Source of the DNA: Candidatus Giovannonibacteria bacterium
Lineage (GTDB): Bacteria; Patescibacteriota; Minisyncoccia; JACPKW01; UBA11713
Direction of reading: 5' to 3'
Assembly (NCBI GenBank): GCA_023266875.1
Contig: JAHFOJ010000006.1
Span: forward strand, 1-39,958
Length of the DNA: 39,958 bases
Shown here: piece by piece, positions 7,626 through 14,825 of the stretch
Numbering within the stretch: position 1 is the stretch's first letter
Layout: each line of letters opens with the position of its first letter
Notes under the pieces: model-generated
Database searches by the model: none
The model's input: only the letters and a program-made list of their open reading frames with translations
What the model was told of the DNA's origin: nothing
Translations under genes and position numbers: made by a program

Positions 7626-9338
7626 GTGAGTAATATTTTGGAGAGATTAGCCAATTATCGTAATTCTTTGATAAATTTTTTAGGTAGTCGACTATCGTTT
7701 TTTTTGGTTTTTACTTTATTTTTTATAATTTTTTTTGCTGTCTATTTTTCGGTAGGCACAGTGTCTAGTTCGGACGACCATTACTTTCATATTCGGTTTG
7801 CACAAACTCTAATCAATGGCGGTTTTCTTGATTCATTCAAGAATTTTAAGTCGATATATTTTTCGCGCATCGCTCAAGGAAACCAATATTTTGTCTATTA
7901 TAATTTTTTATTTTACGTCTTTCTATTGCCATTCACATTTATAAACCCTCTTTTTTTGGGTATAAAACTATACGCAGTTTTTGCAGCCGCAATAGCTTTC
8001 GCGCTTCTCTATTGGTGTTTTGTAAAGTTTGATATAAAAAATCCTTTTTTGTGGACCTTAATAATATTTGGGGTTACAGGCGTTGCTTCTATTTGGCGAT
8101 TTTTCCTAGCGCGGCCGTATTCTCTAGCGCCATCACTTCTTCTTCTCTTTCTTTATTTCATTTATCGCAAGAATCGCATCGGAGTTTTTTCTTTAAGCTT
8201 TGTCTATCTAATTTGGCATAGCGCGACTTTTTATATGCCAATCCTCATAGCTATTACATATTTCGTCATTGAATATTTCTATCACAAGAAAGCTGATAAA
8301 GGTAATCTGGCATTTACGTTTTTAGGGACGTCAACGGCCATCGGCGCTACATATTTAGTTTCGTCCGGTTTTTTTCTATATATTAGGGATGTGGTGTTTA
8401 ACACTTATTGGGAAACAATTTTGAGAAAAAACATCCCTATTGCCGAAGGCTCTGAACTTTACCCTCTGGATTTTTTCGATTTTATCAGGGGCAACGCAAT
8501 TATGTTTGCGGCTTTAATTGCTGCTTTTTCTGCAGATATATCTAGTTACTTTGCTTATCGTTTTCGGGATTTTGATGCGGGAAAATATTTTTCAGAGCTT
8601 TCGCAAGACCGCCGAATTTTGCAGACTTGTGTTTTAATCCTTAGTGCAATCTTGTTGTTGGGAACAGTAACTGCAAGCGCGCGGTTTGGCGATTACTTCA
8701 CTTTTTTTGCCGCAATTTATGTAGTGCTTGCATTTGATTATATCCGTAGGTCTGTGGATATTTCGGGAAATATTATTATCAAGCAGAGTCTAATAATCAG
8801 TTTGTTTATTGTATTAATTTATTTTATAGGAATTAATCTACTATCTCTCCAGCGCCAGCTTGCTTTCGGCTCACGTCCGAACGAATTTTATGAAACAGGA
8901 ACTTGGCTTTCAAAAAATACAAAACCCGGCGATGTCATTTTTAATGCTAATTGGAGCTGGTTTCCGCAGCTTTATTATTACAGCCCCAAAAATTATTATG
9001 TCGCGGGATTGGAGCCCAGATTCATGTATGAATATGACCACGCGCTTTATTGGAAGTGGGCTCACATTTCATTTGATGGCTATGTTTGCGCAGAAGTGTC
9101 TTGTCCTAACTTAGAATCGGAAAAGCTTGCTGCGCTAAGGCAGCAAAAATTGACTGCGGCATTTGCGAAGTCAGAAGGAGATAATATAGCAGAATCAATA
9201 AAAAAAGATTTTCAATCCGAATATATTGTTACTTCTAAAGATCAATTGCTTTTAAATTATATCTTTTCCAATAATAATCATTACAAACAGATGCTTTTTG
9301 ACTCGCAATATGGATATTTCATATATAAAATAATCTAA
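7626..9338 (+). CDS. Polytopic membrane GT-C glycosyltransferase, STT3/oligosaccharyltransferase-like
   Basis: 570-residue protein with about ten hydrophobic segments and a soluble C-terminal region. Just after the first membrane helix is an acidic SSDDHYFHIR motif (residues 48-57), which resembles the first catalytic DxD-type loop of STT3, AglB and PglB (D...Y..R). The C-terminal part holds the aromatic-rich NANWSWFPQLYYYSPKNYY and EPRFMYEYDHALYWKW. GTG start at 7626. It lies between two pilin genes, which suggests lipid-linked sugar transfer to pilin, but no WWDYG motif is seen, so substrate and reaction are inferred. Polyprenyl-phosphate mannosyltransferase-type activity is an alternative. 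Confidence 0.6.
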   Translation: MSNILERLANYRNSLINFLGSRLSFFLVFTLFFIIFFAVYFSVGTVSSSDDHYFHIRFAQTLINGGFLDSFKNFKSIYFSRIAQGNQYFVYYNFLFYVFLLPFTFINPLFLGIKLYAVFAAAIAFALLYWCFVKFDIKNPFLWTLIIFGVTGVASIWRFFLARPYSLAPSLLLLFLYFIYRKNRIGVFSLSFVYLIWHSATFYMPILIAITYFVIEYFYHKKADKGNLAFTFLGTSTAIGATYLVSSGFFLYIRDVVFNTYWETILRKNIPIAEGSELYPLDFFDFIRGNAIMFAALIAAFSADISSYFAYRFRDFDAGKYFSELSQDRRILQTCVLILSAILLLGTVTASARFGDYFTFFAAIYVVLAFDYIRRSVDISGNIIIKQSLIISLFIVLIYFIGINLLSLQRQLAFGSRPNEFYETGTWLSKNTKPGDVIFNANWSWFPQLYYYSPKNYYVAGLEPRFMYEYDHALYWKWAHISFDGYVCAEVSCPNLESEKLAALRQQKLTAAFAKSEGDNIAESIKKDFQSEYIVTSKDQLLLNYIFSNNNHYKQMLFDSQYGYFIYKII

Positions 9339-9389
9339 ATATAACATTAGAATTTTCCACTTTTAATAATAAAAGGATATATGAGAATA

Positions 9390-9398
9390 TGTTATAAT
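9390..9398 (+). promoter_or_regulatory. Extended -10 promoter predicting a leaderless pilin mRNA
   Basis: TGTTATAAT, a perfect TGn-TATAAT extended -10, ends 6 nt before the ATG at 9405. Transcription would then start at or next to the A of that ATG. Confidence 0.5.
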
Positions 9399-9404
9399 CT
9401 AAAA

Positions 9405-9932
9405 ATGGGCAAGAAAGGTTTTACTCTCATTGAACTTTTGGTTGTTATATCTATAATTGGCCTTTTGGCTTCAATAATTTTGGCAAGTCTAGGCACATCC
9501 AGACTCAAGGCAAGAGATGCCCGTGTTCAGCAGTCTATGAATCAAGTTAGGATTAACGCGGGAGTTTTATATAATGGTACAACCTATCCTTCTACATTTG
9601 TTACTCCTTCGCAACTTGTTGCTGGTTGTACACCTGTAGGAGGCGTCAATGCTAATTTATTAGCATTAGATGCTGATATTCGCGCGCAAAACACTGTAAT
9701 TAATTGTAATACTAATGTAACAGGCGATCCGGGTCAGCTTATAATACAGAAACAAACCTCAGTGCCAGCAGACACAGTTTATAGAGCTGTAACGAAATTA
9801 CCGTCAAAGGCAATAGGAAGTTTATGGTGTGTTGATAGCACCGGCCAATCTCTTGAAATTAGCACGTCTGGTAGCGGCGGCATTCCATCAACTGATGCTA
9901 CCAATCCGAACTGTGCTAATGCTACTGATTAG
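9405..9932 (+). CDS. Type IV pilin-like protein
   Basis: 175 residues from ATG 9405 (MGKKG leader, then FTLIELLVVISIIGLLASIILA with Glu+5). An in-frame ATG at 9381 would add MRICYNLK and has AAGGA 3 nt upstream, but a perfect extended -10 lies inside that extension, so 9405 is preferred. The globular part has four Cys and an LWCVDSTGQS motif matching YFCVDSTGKT of the pilin at 7033, so the two are probably paralogues from duplication. PilD should cleave after the leader Gly. Confidence 0.8.
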   Translation: MGKKGFTLIELLVVISIIGLLASIILASLGTSRLKARDARVQQSMNQVRINAGVLYNGTTYPSTFVTPSQLVAGCTPVGGVNANLLALDADIRAQNTVINCNTNVTGDPGQLIIQKQTSVPADTVYRAVTKLPSKAIGSLWCVDSTGQSLEISTSGSGGIPSTDATNPNCANATD

Positions 9933-9955
9933 CGGTTCTTATTTAGAATATAGTT

Positions 9956-10525
9956 ATGTCCAAAAAATTTTATAAAAAAGGATTAGCTTGGGGATTCACA
10001 CTCATAGAACTTCTAATTGTCATATCAATTATCACTATTTTGTCGTCTATAGTGCTCGCTTCTCTTAATTCTGCCCGTGCGCGCGGGCGCGATACAAAAA
10101 GAATTTCGGACATAAAACAAATCCAGCTTTCACTTCAGCTTTACGCGGATGCTAATAGTGACAAATATCCACCAGGAGCACAAAATAATAGCACAGTAGC
10201 ACCAAATATAGTACTTCAGAACCTACTTGTACCGACTTTTATTCCTGTCTTACCAATGGATCCATCTAACAATAAACCATACGATTATCAGGCCTTAAAT
10301 AATTCTAGCGGGGGAGTTTGTAGCGTTGAACCATGCTATTTCTACCACCTCGGAACAAGTCTTGAGCAAGACAATGCAACAGCAAAAAATAATGATGTTG
10401 ATGCGTGTGCCCCTCCTGCGGCCGGATGCAGTCTTAGTGGCACTACAATAAACGGCAATGATACTACTGGTAAATGTATATCAACTGACCCCGGAACTAA
10501 CTTCTGTTTCGACGTCACCCCGTGA
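9956..10525 (+). CDS. GspG-like type IV pilin/pseudopilin
   Basis: 189 residues; a 13-residue leader ends in WG, then FTLIELLIVISIITILSSIVLA with Glu+5. The GspG-type pattern follows (ARGRDTKRISDIKQIQLSLQLYADANSDKYPPG), with the acidic C-terminal stretch YHLGTSLEQDNATAKNNDVDAC resembling the calcium-binding loop of GspG-family pilins. Six Cys in the C-terminal third may form disulfides. A TAGAAT hexamer ends 6 nt before the ATG. The RAYT element lies directly downstream. Confidence 0.82.
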   Translation: MSKKFYKKGLAWGFTLIELLIVISIITILSSIVLASLNSARARGRDTKRISDIKQIQLSLQLYADANSDKYPPGAQNNSTVAPNIVLQNLLVPTFIPVLPMDPSNNKPYDYQALNNSSGGVCSVEPCYFYHLGTSLEQDNATAKNNDVDACAPPAAGCSLSGTTINGNDTTGKCISTDPGTNFCFDVTP

Positions 10526-10527
10526 TT

Positions 10528-10548
10528 TACCGAAGTCCGACTTCGGTA
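10528..10548. repeat. REP-like palindrome, copy 1 (3' flank of RAYT)
   Basis: Arms TACCGAAGTC and GACTTCGGTA around a single C: a perfect 21-bp palindrome. It lies 1 nt beyond the transposase stop codon and 2 nt after the stop of the upstream pilin gene. Confidence 0.9.
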
Positions 10549-10549
10549 T

Positions 10550-11233
10550 TTAGTTTTCGAGAGTTATTTCTTTAATTTCTTCTGTATTGTCAGCGAGCCA
10601 ATCATCTAGATCTTTTTTATATTGCCCCGGATTTTCTCTATATTCTTTGAGATCTTTAGTACTCAAAATATTAGAATGGCGCGGGTTGCCTGTGTAATCA
10701 TGGAAGCTTGACCATGGGTAAGAATCCAGAAAATTTAACACTCCTTTAGATTTTTTTAAATTCTCTTTTCTCCATTCAGGAAATTCCAAGTCAAGAGGAT
10801 TTAGATGGATATAGTAAGGGAGATATTTAAAATGTGATTCTTTTTCTAGGCGGACCGCTTTATATTTTCCTTGAAACAATGGGCCTACTCGTTCGTATAA
10901 TTTATTAAAATAATTTGTGTAGCCGGTTCCGAGTTTCCTCATGAATTCCGTAACGCCGTTTTCGCTAGCCTGTCTAACCATAAGATGATAATGATTTGGC
11001 ATTAAAACAAAAGCTATAATTTCAACCAGCTTTTCTCCATACCGAAGTCCGACTTCGGTATTTTGGGGGTCGAAATAATGCCTATCATTCATTGAACTTA
11101 ACGTGCTATTAAAAACCGACAGTGAGTATAGAAAACGAACGCGGTCATGATCTTTCAAAAAAATCTTTCTTTTTTCCACGCCGCGGTTATATATATGATA
11201 TATTTCTCCAATTGCAGGTTTTTCTCTTCTCAT
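10550..11233 (-). mobile_element. REP-associated tyrosine transposase (RAYT, Y1_Tnp/IS200-like)
   Basis: 227-residue single-strand transposase coding sequence. It has the HUH motif MPNHYHLM (His81 and His83), the candidate catalytic Tyr105 in GTGYTNYFN, and the RAYT signature GPLFQGKYKAVRLEKESHFKYLPYYIHLNPL near 117-146. It is flanked by 21-bp palindromes in opposite orientation and carries a third copy in frame (residues 59-65, TEVGLRY). RAYTs are single-copy domesticated relatives of IS200/IS605 that mobilise REP sequences. The ORF is full length, so probably functional. It interrupts the pilus locus between a pilin gene and pilD. Confidence 0.9.
11040..11060. repeat. REP-like palindrome, copy 2 (inside the RAYT ORF)
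   Basis: Same arms and same central C as copy 1. It is in frame and encodes seven residues, TEVGLRY, just before the HUH motif of the transposase. Confidence 0.9.
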
Positions 11234-11245
11234 GTTTCTATGATA

Positions 11246-11266
11246 TACCGAAGTCGGACTTCGGTA
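11246..11266. repeat. REP-like palindrome, copy 3 (5' flank of RAYT)
   Basis: Arms identical to copies 1 and 2 but with central G, i.e. inverted orientation. It lies 12 nt upstream of the transposase start. Confidence 0.9.
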
Positions 11267-11307
11267 AATACATTTCTTTTAATATGTATTAAATTTACAA
11301 TTTAATA

Positions 11308-12096
11308 GTGCCACAATTGTTGTTTTGGATTTTTTCTCTGTTTATATTTTTTTTCGGACTTGCGGTTGGTAGTTTTTTGAATGTTCTCTCTTTTCGCTTT
11401 AACACTGGAGAATCTTTCGGTAATGTTCGTTCACGGTGTTTTTCCTGCGGATTGTCTTTAAGATGGTTTGAATTAATTCCGCTCGTGAGCTTCATTATTC
11501 TTCGAGGCAGGTGCGCGAGATGCAAAAGCCGGATTAGTATGCAATATCCGGCGGTTGAAGTTGCCACAGGCGCGCTTTATTTTTTATTTTTTAGAAAATG
11601 GATCGCTGATTTTTCGTTTTCAGGCAGCCCATTAATTCTTATTTGGTGGTTTATAATCGGATTTATTTTAATATTTCTTGCCGCCTATGACGCTAAACAT
11701 AAAATCTTGCCGGATAAGTTCAATTACGCCCTCGCCGCAATCGCGCTTTTGGGCGGAATTTATTTTCAAAAAGTTTCTTTACAGGATTTACTTTTGAGCG
11801 CTCTTCCAGCATTATTTCTTTTCCTAATTTGGCTTTTCTCTGGCGGACGCGCCATGGGCTTGGGGGACGCAAAGCTCGCGCTTGGCGGCGGTTTTTTCCT
11901 CGGGCCGTTTAAAATTTTTGAAGCCGCGGTTTTTGGATTTTGGGCTGGCGCGATTTACGGAATTTTCTTGCTTTTGTCAGGACATGTTAAAACTATGAAG
12001 GCCGAAATTCCTTTTGGGCCTTTTTTGATTTTAGGAATTCTCGCGGCCTTCTTTTTGCCGGATATTCTTGCGCCGTATTTCTATATATTCGGTTAG
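11308..12096 (+). CDS. pilD: Prepilin peptidase / leader peptidase PilD
   Basis: 262-residue polytopic aspartic protease that cleaves prepilin leaders and may N-methylate the new N-terminus. Visible features are GSFLNVLSFR at the start, the cytoplasmic CxxC pair (RCFSCG and RCARCK), catalytic Asp in AAYDAKHKILPD near residue 130, and the second catalytic Asp in GLGDAKLALGGG near 190. About seven membrane helices. The GTG start at 11308 is preceded by TACAAT ending 6 nt upstream. It should process the six or so prepilins of this locus. Confidence 0.93.
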   Translation: MPQLLFWIFSLFIFFFGLAVGSFLNVLSFRFNTGESFGNVRSRCFSCGLSLRWFELIPLVSFIILRGRCARCKSRISMQYPAVEVATGALYFLFFRKWIADFSFSGSPLILIWWFIIGFILIFLAAYDAKHKILPDKFNYALAAIALLGGIYFQKVSLQDLLLSALPALFLFLIWLFSGGRAMGLGDAKLALGGGFFLGPFKIFEAAVFGFWAGAIYGIFLLLSGHVKTMKAEIPFGPFLILGILAAFFLPDILAPYFYIFG

Positions 12097-12102
12097 AGAG
12101 GG

Positions 12103-12108
12103 TATAAT
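12103..12108 (+). promoter_or_regulatory. -10 element predicting a leaderless mRNA
   Basis: Perfect TATAAT ending exactly 6 nt before the ATG at 12115. No convincing -35 is visible. Confidence 0.4.
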
Positions 12109-12114
12109 GTTAAT

Positions 12115-12519
12115 ATGGCGCCTAGACGGAAGAAAAAAAGAGTTCTAGAAGAAGCGGTTATACTTTGGGCAGCTGTGGGTTTTCTCTTGTTATTTATTCT
12201 TGTCCGCTCCCTCGCTCCCAGTGCTGGCAACAGAAGTTCTACCGTCATGAAGATCAATTTTGGCAATGGACAAGTAAGGACGTTCGAAGCGGCTCCTCGC
12301 GAAGGCAGAACGGCTTGGGACATGCTTCAGCAGGCGAATGCGAATTATGGCGTGGAACTCGAAGCGGCAGCTGGATTTTGGCCTGAAAAAATCGGAGATT
12401 TCAAAAACGGAGATTCGGGAAAGCGCTGGGATGTTTATGTGAATGATAAACTTGCACATGAGAGTCCGATTAAAATTTTATTATCGGCGGGCGACAATGT
12501 TGTTTATAAGTTCGAATAG
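12115..12519 (+). CDS. Membrane-anchored DUF4430 (transcobalamin C-terminal-like) protein
   Basis: 134 residues: basic N-terminus (PRRKKKR), one transmembrane helix (about 13-33), then an extracellular domain of about 95 residues. The domain shows the DUF4430 pattern: GRTAWDMLQQANANYGVELE, then GKRWDVYVNDKL, then LLSAGDNVVYKFE. DUF4430 resembles the C-terminal domain of transcobalamin and occurs in many surface proteins. Placed between pilD and the minor pilins, it may be a surface ligand-binding or pilus accessory protein. The function is not established. Confidence 0.65.
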   Translation: MAPRRKKKRVLEEAVILWAAVGFLLLFILVRSLAPSAGNRSSTVMKINFGNGQVRTFEAAPREGRTAWDMLQQANANYGVELEAAAGFWPEKIGDFKNGDSGKRWDVYVNDKLAHESPIKILLSAGDNVVYKFE

Positions 12520-12527
12520 AAAAGAAA

Positions 12528-13193
12528 GTGGCGTTTAATAAAAATTCTGGGTTCACTTTAATAGAGCTTTTGGTCTCCATTTCAATTTTTGTGGTAATCA
12601 CGAGCGTTATTTTGTCGAATTACAGCTTATATTCTCGGCAAACCGATTTAACGAGAACCGCTCAGGAAATCGCTCTTGCCTTAAGGAAGGCCCAATCGTA
12701 TTCGCTCGCAGTGCGCGGTTTTGGAACTGGGCTAACACTTACTTTCAGCGCTTGGGGTTTGCATTTCGAAAATCCTTTAGCATCCCCCCCGCCATCGCCG
12801 CAATGGGTTAATGCAGCAAAGCAATTTGTTTTTTATTCTGACACATCTGGAGACAAAAAATATGGCGGTTCAAATGATCTTTCTGATCCAGCTAAGTGTT
12901 CAGCAGTTCCCAATGAATGTTCTGAACTTTTGCAGATAAATACTTCAGCTAAAATTGTTAAACTTTGCTCCGGGCTTAAAACTTCAAATCCGACCTGTTC
13001 AAACCCGCCAAAATATATTGATATAACTTATCAAAGGCCGAATCCCAGCATTACAATATGTAATGATCTAAATTGTCTTTCTTCGGTAACTGATTATGAA
13101 ATATGTCTCACATCGTCGGACGGAAATTATAAACGGACAATTTATGTTTGGAATACTGGGCAAATAGCAATTGATGATATCGCATGTCCATAA
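12528..13193 (+). CDS. Minor pilin, GspH/FimT-like
   Basis: 221 residues; 8-residue leader MAFNKNSG, then FTLIELLVSISIFVVITSVIL with Glu+5, followed by the GspH/FimT pattern RTAQEIALALRKAQSYSLAVRGF. The GTG start at 12528 has AAGAAA upstream. The Cys-rich C-terminal half has ten Cys. First of four minor pilins whose order matches gspH-I-J-K. These prime pilus assembly and form the tip complex in characterised systems. Confidence 0.78.
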   Translation: MAFNKNSGFTLIELLVSISIFVVITSVILSNYSLYSRQTDLTRTAQEIALALRKAQSYSLAVRGFGTGLTLTFSAWGLHFENPLASPPPSPQWVNAAKQFVFYSDTSGDKKYGGSNDLSDPAKCSAVPNECSELLQINTSAKIVKLCSGLKTSNPTCSNPPKYIDITYQRPNPSITICNDLNCLSSVTDYEICLTSSDGNYKRTIYVWNTGQIAIDDIACP

Positions 13194-13747
13194 AATCAAT
13201 AAATAATAAATCAAGAGGGTTCACATTAGCAGAGACACTTGTCGCTATTTTTATTTTAATGTTTTCGCTCTTGGGCCCGCTCGCGCTTTCAATTTATGCC
13301 ATACGCGCTTCTTCTGTTTCTAAAAATGAAATCATGGCTTACAACTTAGCCCAAGAGGCCATGGAATATGTTCGAAACATTCGCGACGCGAATTTTCTAA
13401 CCGGTGCGGCTTGGAATATGGGATTTATAAACAATTGTGACCCGCCAAATAATGTTTGCACAGTTGATGTGTTTAGCGGCGGTCTTGCTACATGCCCTTC
13501 GGGTGTATGTGCTCCGCTTACATATGATCCTAGCGCCGGGGCAAACGCCGGGAGATATAGCCAAAGCACAGCTGCTCCGGCGGTAAATTCGATATTTACG
13601 AGGATGGTTACCGTTCAAATGGGAGATGATTATGATACGCCGGCTGATGGTCCAGATGAAATGACGGCAAGCACAACAGTCAAATGGCGCGAGAAAGGTT
13701 ATACAAGATCTATTTCTTTAGAAACGCGGCTTTTTAGGTGGAAATAA
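13184..13747 (+). CDS. Minor pilin, GspI/PilV-like
   Basis: 187 residues; leader MSIKSINNKSRG, then FTLAETLVAIFILMFSLLGPLAL with Glu+5 and the typical ..NEIMAYNLAQEAMEYVRNIRD segment seen in PilV/GspI. Its start overlaps the preceding gene by 10 nt, implying translational coupling. The C-terminal region ends with a beta-rich KGYTRSISLETRLFRW. Confidence 0.78.
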   Translation: MSIKSINNKSRGFTLAETLVAIFILMFSLLGPLALSIYAIRASSVSKNEIMAYNLAQEAMEYVRNIRDANFLTGAAWNMGFINNCDPPNNVCTVDVFSGGLATCPSGVCAPLTYDPSAGANAGRYSQSTAAPAVNSIFTRMVTVQMGDDYDTPADGPDEMTASTTVKWREKGYTRSISLETRLFRWK

Positions 13748-13752
13748 AAAAT

Positions 13753-14310
13753 ATGAATAAGGAAATAAGAATTAAGAAAATAGGAGATGAGAGAGGATTT
13801 TCACTCGTTGAAATAATTGTTTCTTTGGGAATCCTTGCCATTGTTATTTTGATCAATCTGGGCGTAGTTTTTTCAGTATCGAGCGCGCAAAAAAAGGCGA
13901 TTGCGCTCCAAAACGCCCAAGACAATATTCGTTACGCGTTTGAAGCGATGACTAAAGAGATTAGGACTGGGTACAACTTTTCAGTTTCCGCGGACGGAAA
14001 AACTTTCACATTCACGAATTCTTATTTTGACGCAGGATTCGCGGGGCATCTTGATAATGTTAGCTATTCTCTCGTTGGTACACAATTGGTCAGATCAGGC
14101 AATCAATATATTACCGCGACAAATGTGAAAATTACGAATCTGTCTTTTGTTGTTACCGGGCAAGCTGCGAGCGATGGACGCCAACCGATGGTTACGATTA
14201 TTATGCAGGGGCGGGTTGATGATCCAAAGAACACTGGCGTATCGGGCGCAACGCCGGCCGCTTCGCTCAATTTACAGACGACTATTACACAGGAGAAATT
14301 AGATTCATGA
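13753..14310 (+). CDS. Minor pilin, GspJ/PilW-like
   Basis: 185 residues from ATG 13753, preceded by AGGTGG 11 nt upstream; a GTG at 13738 in the same frame would add five residues and overlap the previous gene. The leader ends in DERG, then FSLVEIIVSLGILAIVILINL with Glu+5, followed by IRYAFEAMTKEIRTGY, which fits GspJ/PilW. Third of the minor-pilin set. Confidence 0.76.
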   Translation: MNKEIRIKKIGDERGFSLVEIIVSLGILAIVILINLGVVFSVSSAQKKAIALQNAQDNIRYAFEAMTKEIRTGYNFSVSADGKTFTFTNSYFDAGFAGHLDNVSYSLVGTQLVRSGNQYITATNVKITNLSFVVTGQAASDGRQPMVTIIMQGRVDDPKNTGVSGATPAASLNLQTTITQEKLDS

Positions 14311-14756
14311 AAAAAGGATTTGCTCTTCTTTTGACGGTTTTAATAATATCCGTGGTGCTGGCCTCGGCTTTGACAGCTTACAATCTTATCAGAGGCGAGA
14401 TAATGTTATCGTCTGGCGCTTCGGCATCGCAAGTTGCTTTTTACGCCGCGCGCTCCGGGAATGAATGCGTACGCTTTTGGGAATTTAAACATCCTGGCTA
14501 TACAGTGAGCGCATTTGACATAACTCCTCCCGCACGCAGCATAACTTGCTCCGGTTTACCTTTTACTGTGGGCGGTTCTTCGGATCAAAATAAGTTTTCT
14601 ATTCAATTTGGCACAAATTCTTGCACGAATGTCACTGTGACAAAAGATACTCCGCCGAGTATTAAAATCACCGTAGAATCTCAGGGTCAGAATACTGTTC
14701 CCTGCACAACACAGGATTCGCGAACGGCCCAGCGCGGACTTTATGAGTATTACTGA
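14307..14756 (+). CDS. Minor pilin, GspK/PilX-like (no Glu+5)
   Basis: 149 residues starting in an ATGA overlap with the previous stop. Leader MKKG, then FALLLTVLIISVVLASALTAYNL. The residue at +5 is Leu instead of Glu, as in GspK-type tip subunits that cap the filament and need no Glu+5. The mature part includes SQVAFYAARSGNECVRFWEFKHPG, a PilX-like segment, and four more Cys. Last gene of the pilus locus. Confidence 0.7.
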   Translation: MKKGFALLLTVLIISVVLASALTAYNLIRGEIMLSSGASASQVAFYAARSGNECVRFWEFKHPGYTVSAFDITPPARSITCSGLPFTVGGSSDQNKFSIQFGTNSCTNVTVTKDTPPSIKITVESQGQNTVPCTTQDSRTAQRGLYEYY

Positions 14757-14779
14757 AGGCTTCGAAATCTAGCAAAAAC

Positions 14780-14818
14780 TGGTATAATTTTCATATATAA
14801 TCCACAAACTTGGATTAT
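14780..14818 (+). promoter_or_regulatory. ligA promoter and leader hairpin
   Basis: Extended -10 TGGTATAAT at 14780-14788. The predicted start is near 14795. Immediately downstream, ATAATCCA (14797-14804) and TGGATTAT (14811-14818) form a perfect 8-bp stem with a 6-nt loop, ending 7 nt before the ligA ATG. A second TATAAT overlaps the stem at 14796-14801. Confidence 0.5.
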
Positions 14819-14825
14819 TTTAAAT

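Noticed and set aside
10060-10090. GC-rich stem CCCG...CGGG in the pilin gene at 9956
   Set aside because: It encodes ARARGRD, conserved in GspG-type pilins; the base pairing follows from Ala/Arg/Gly codons.
11295-11567. 90-codon minus-strand ORF opposite pilD
   Set aside because: It lies fully antisense to a clear prepilin peptidase, lacks a recognisable domain and has the composition of a shadow frame.
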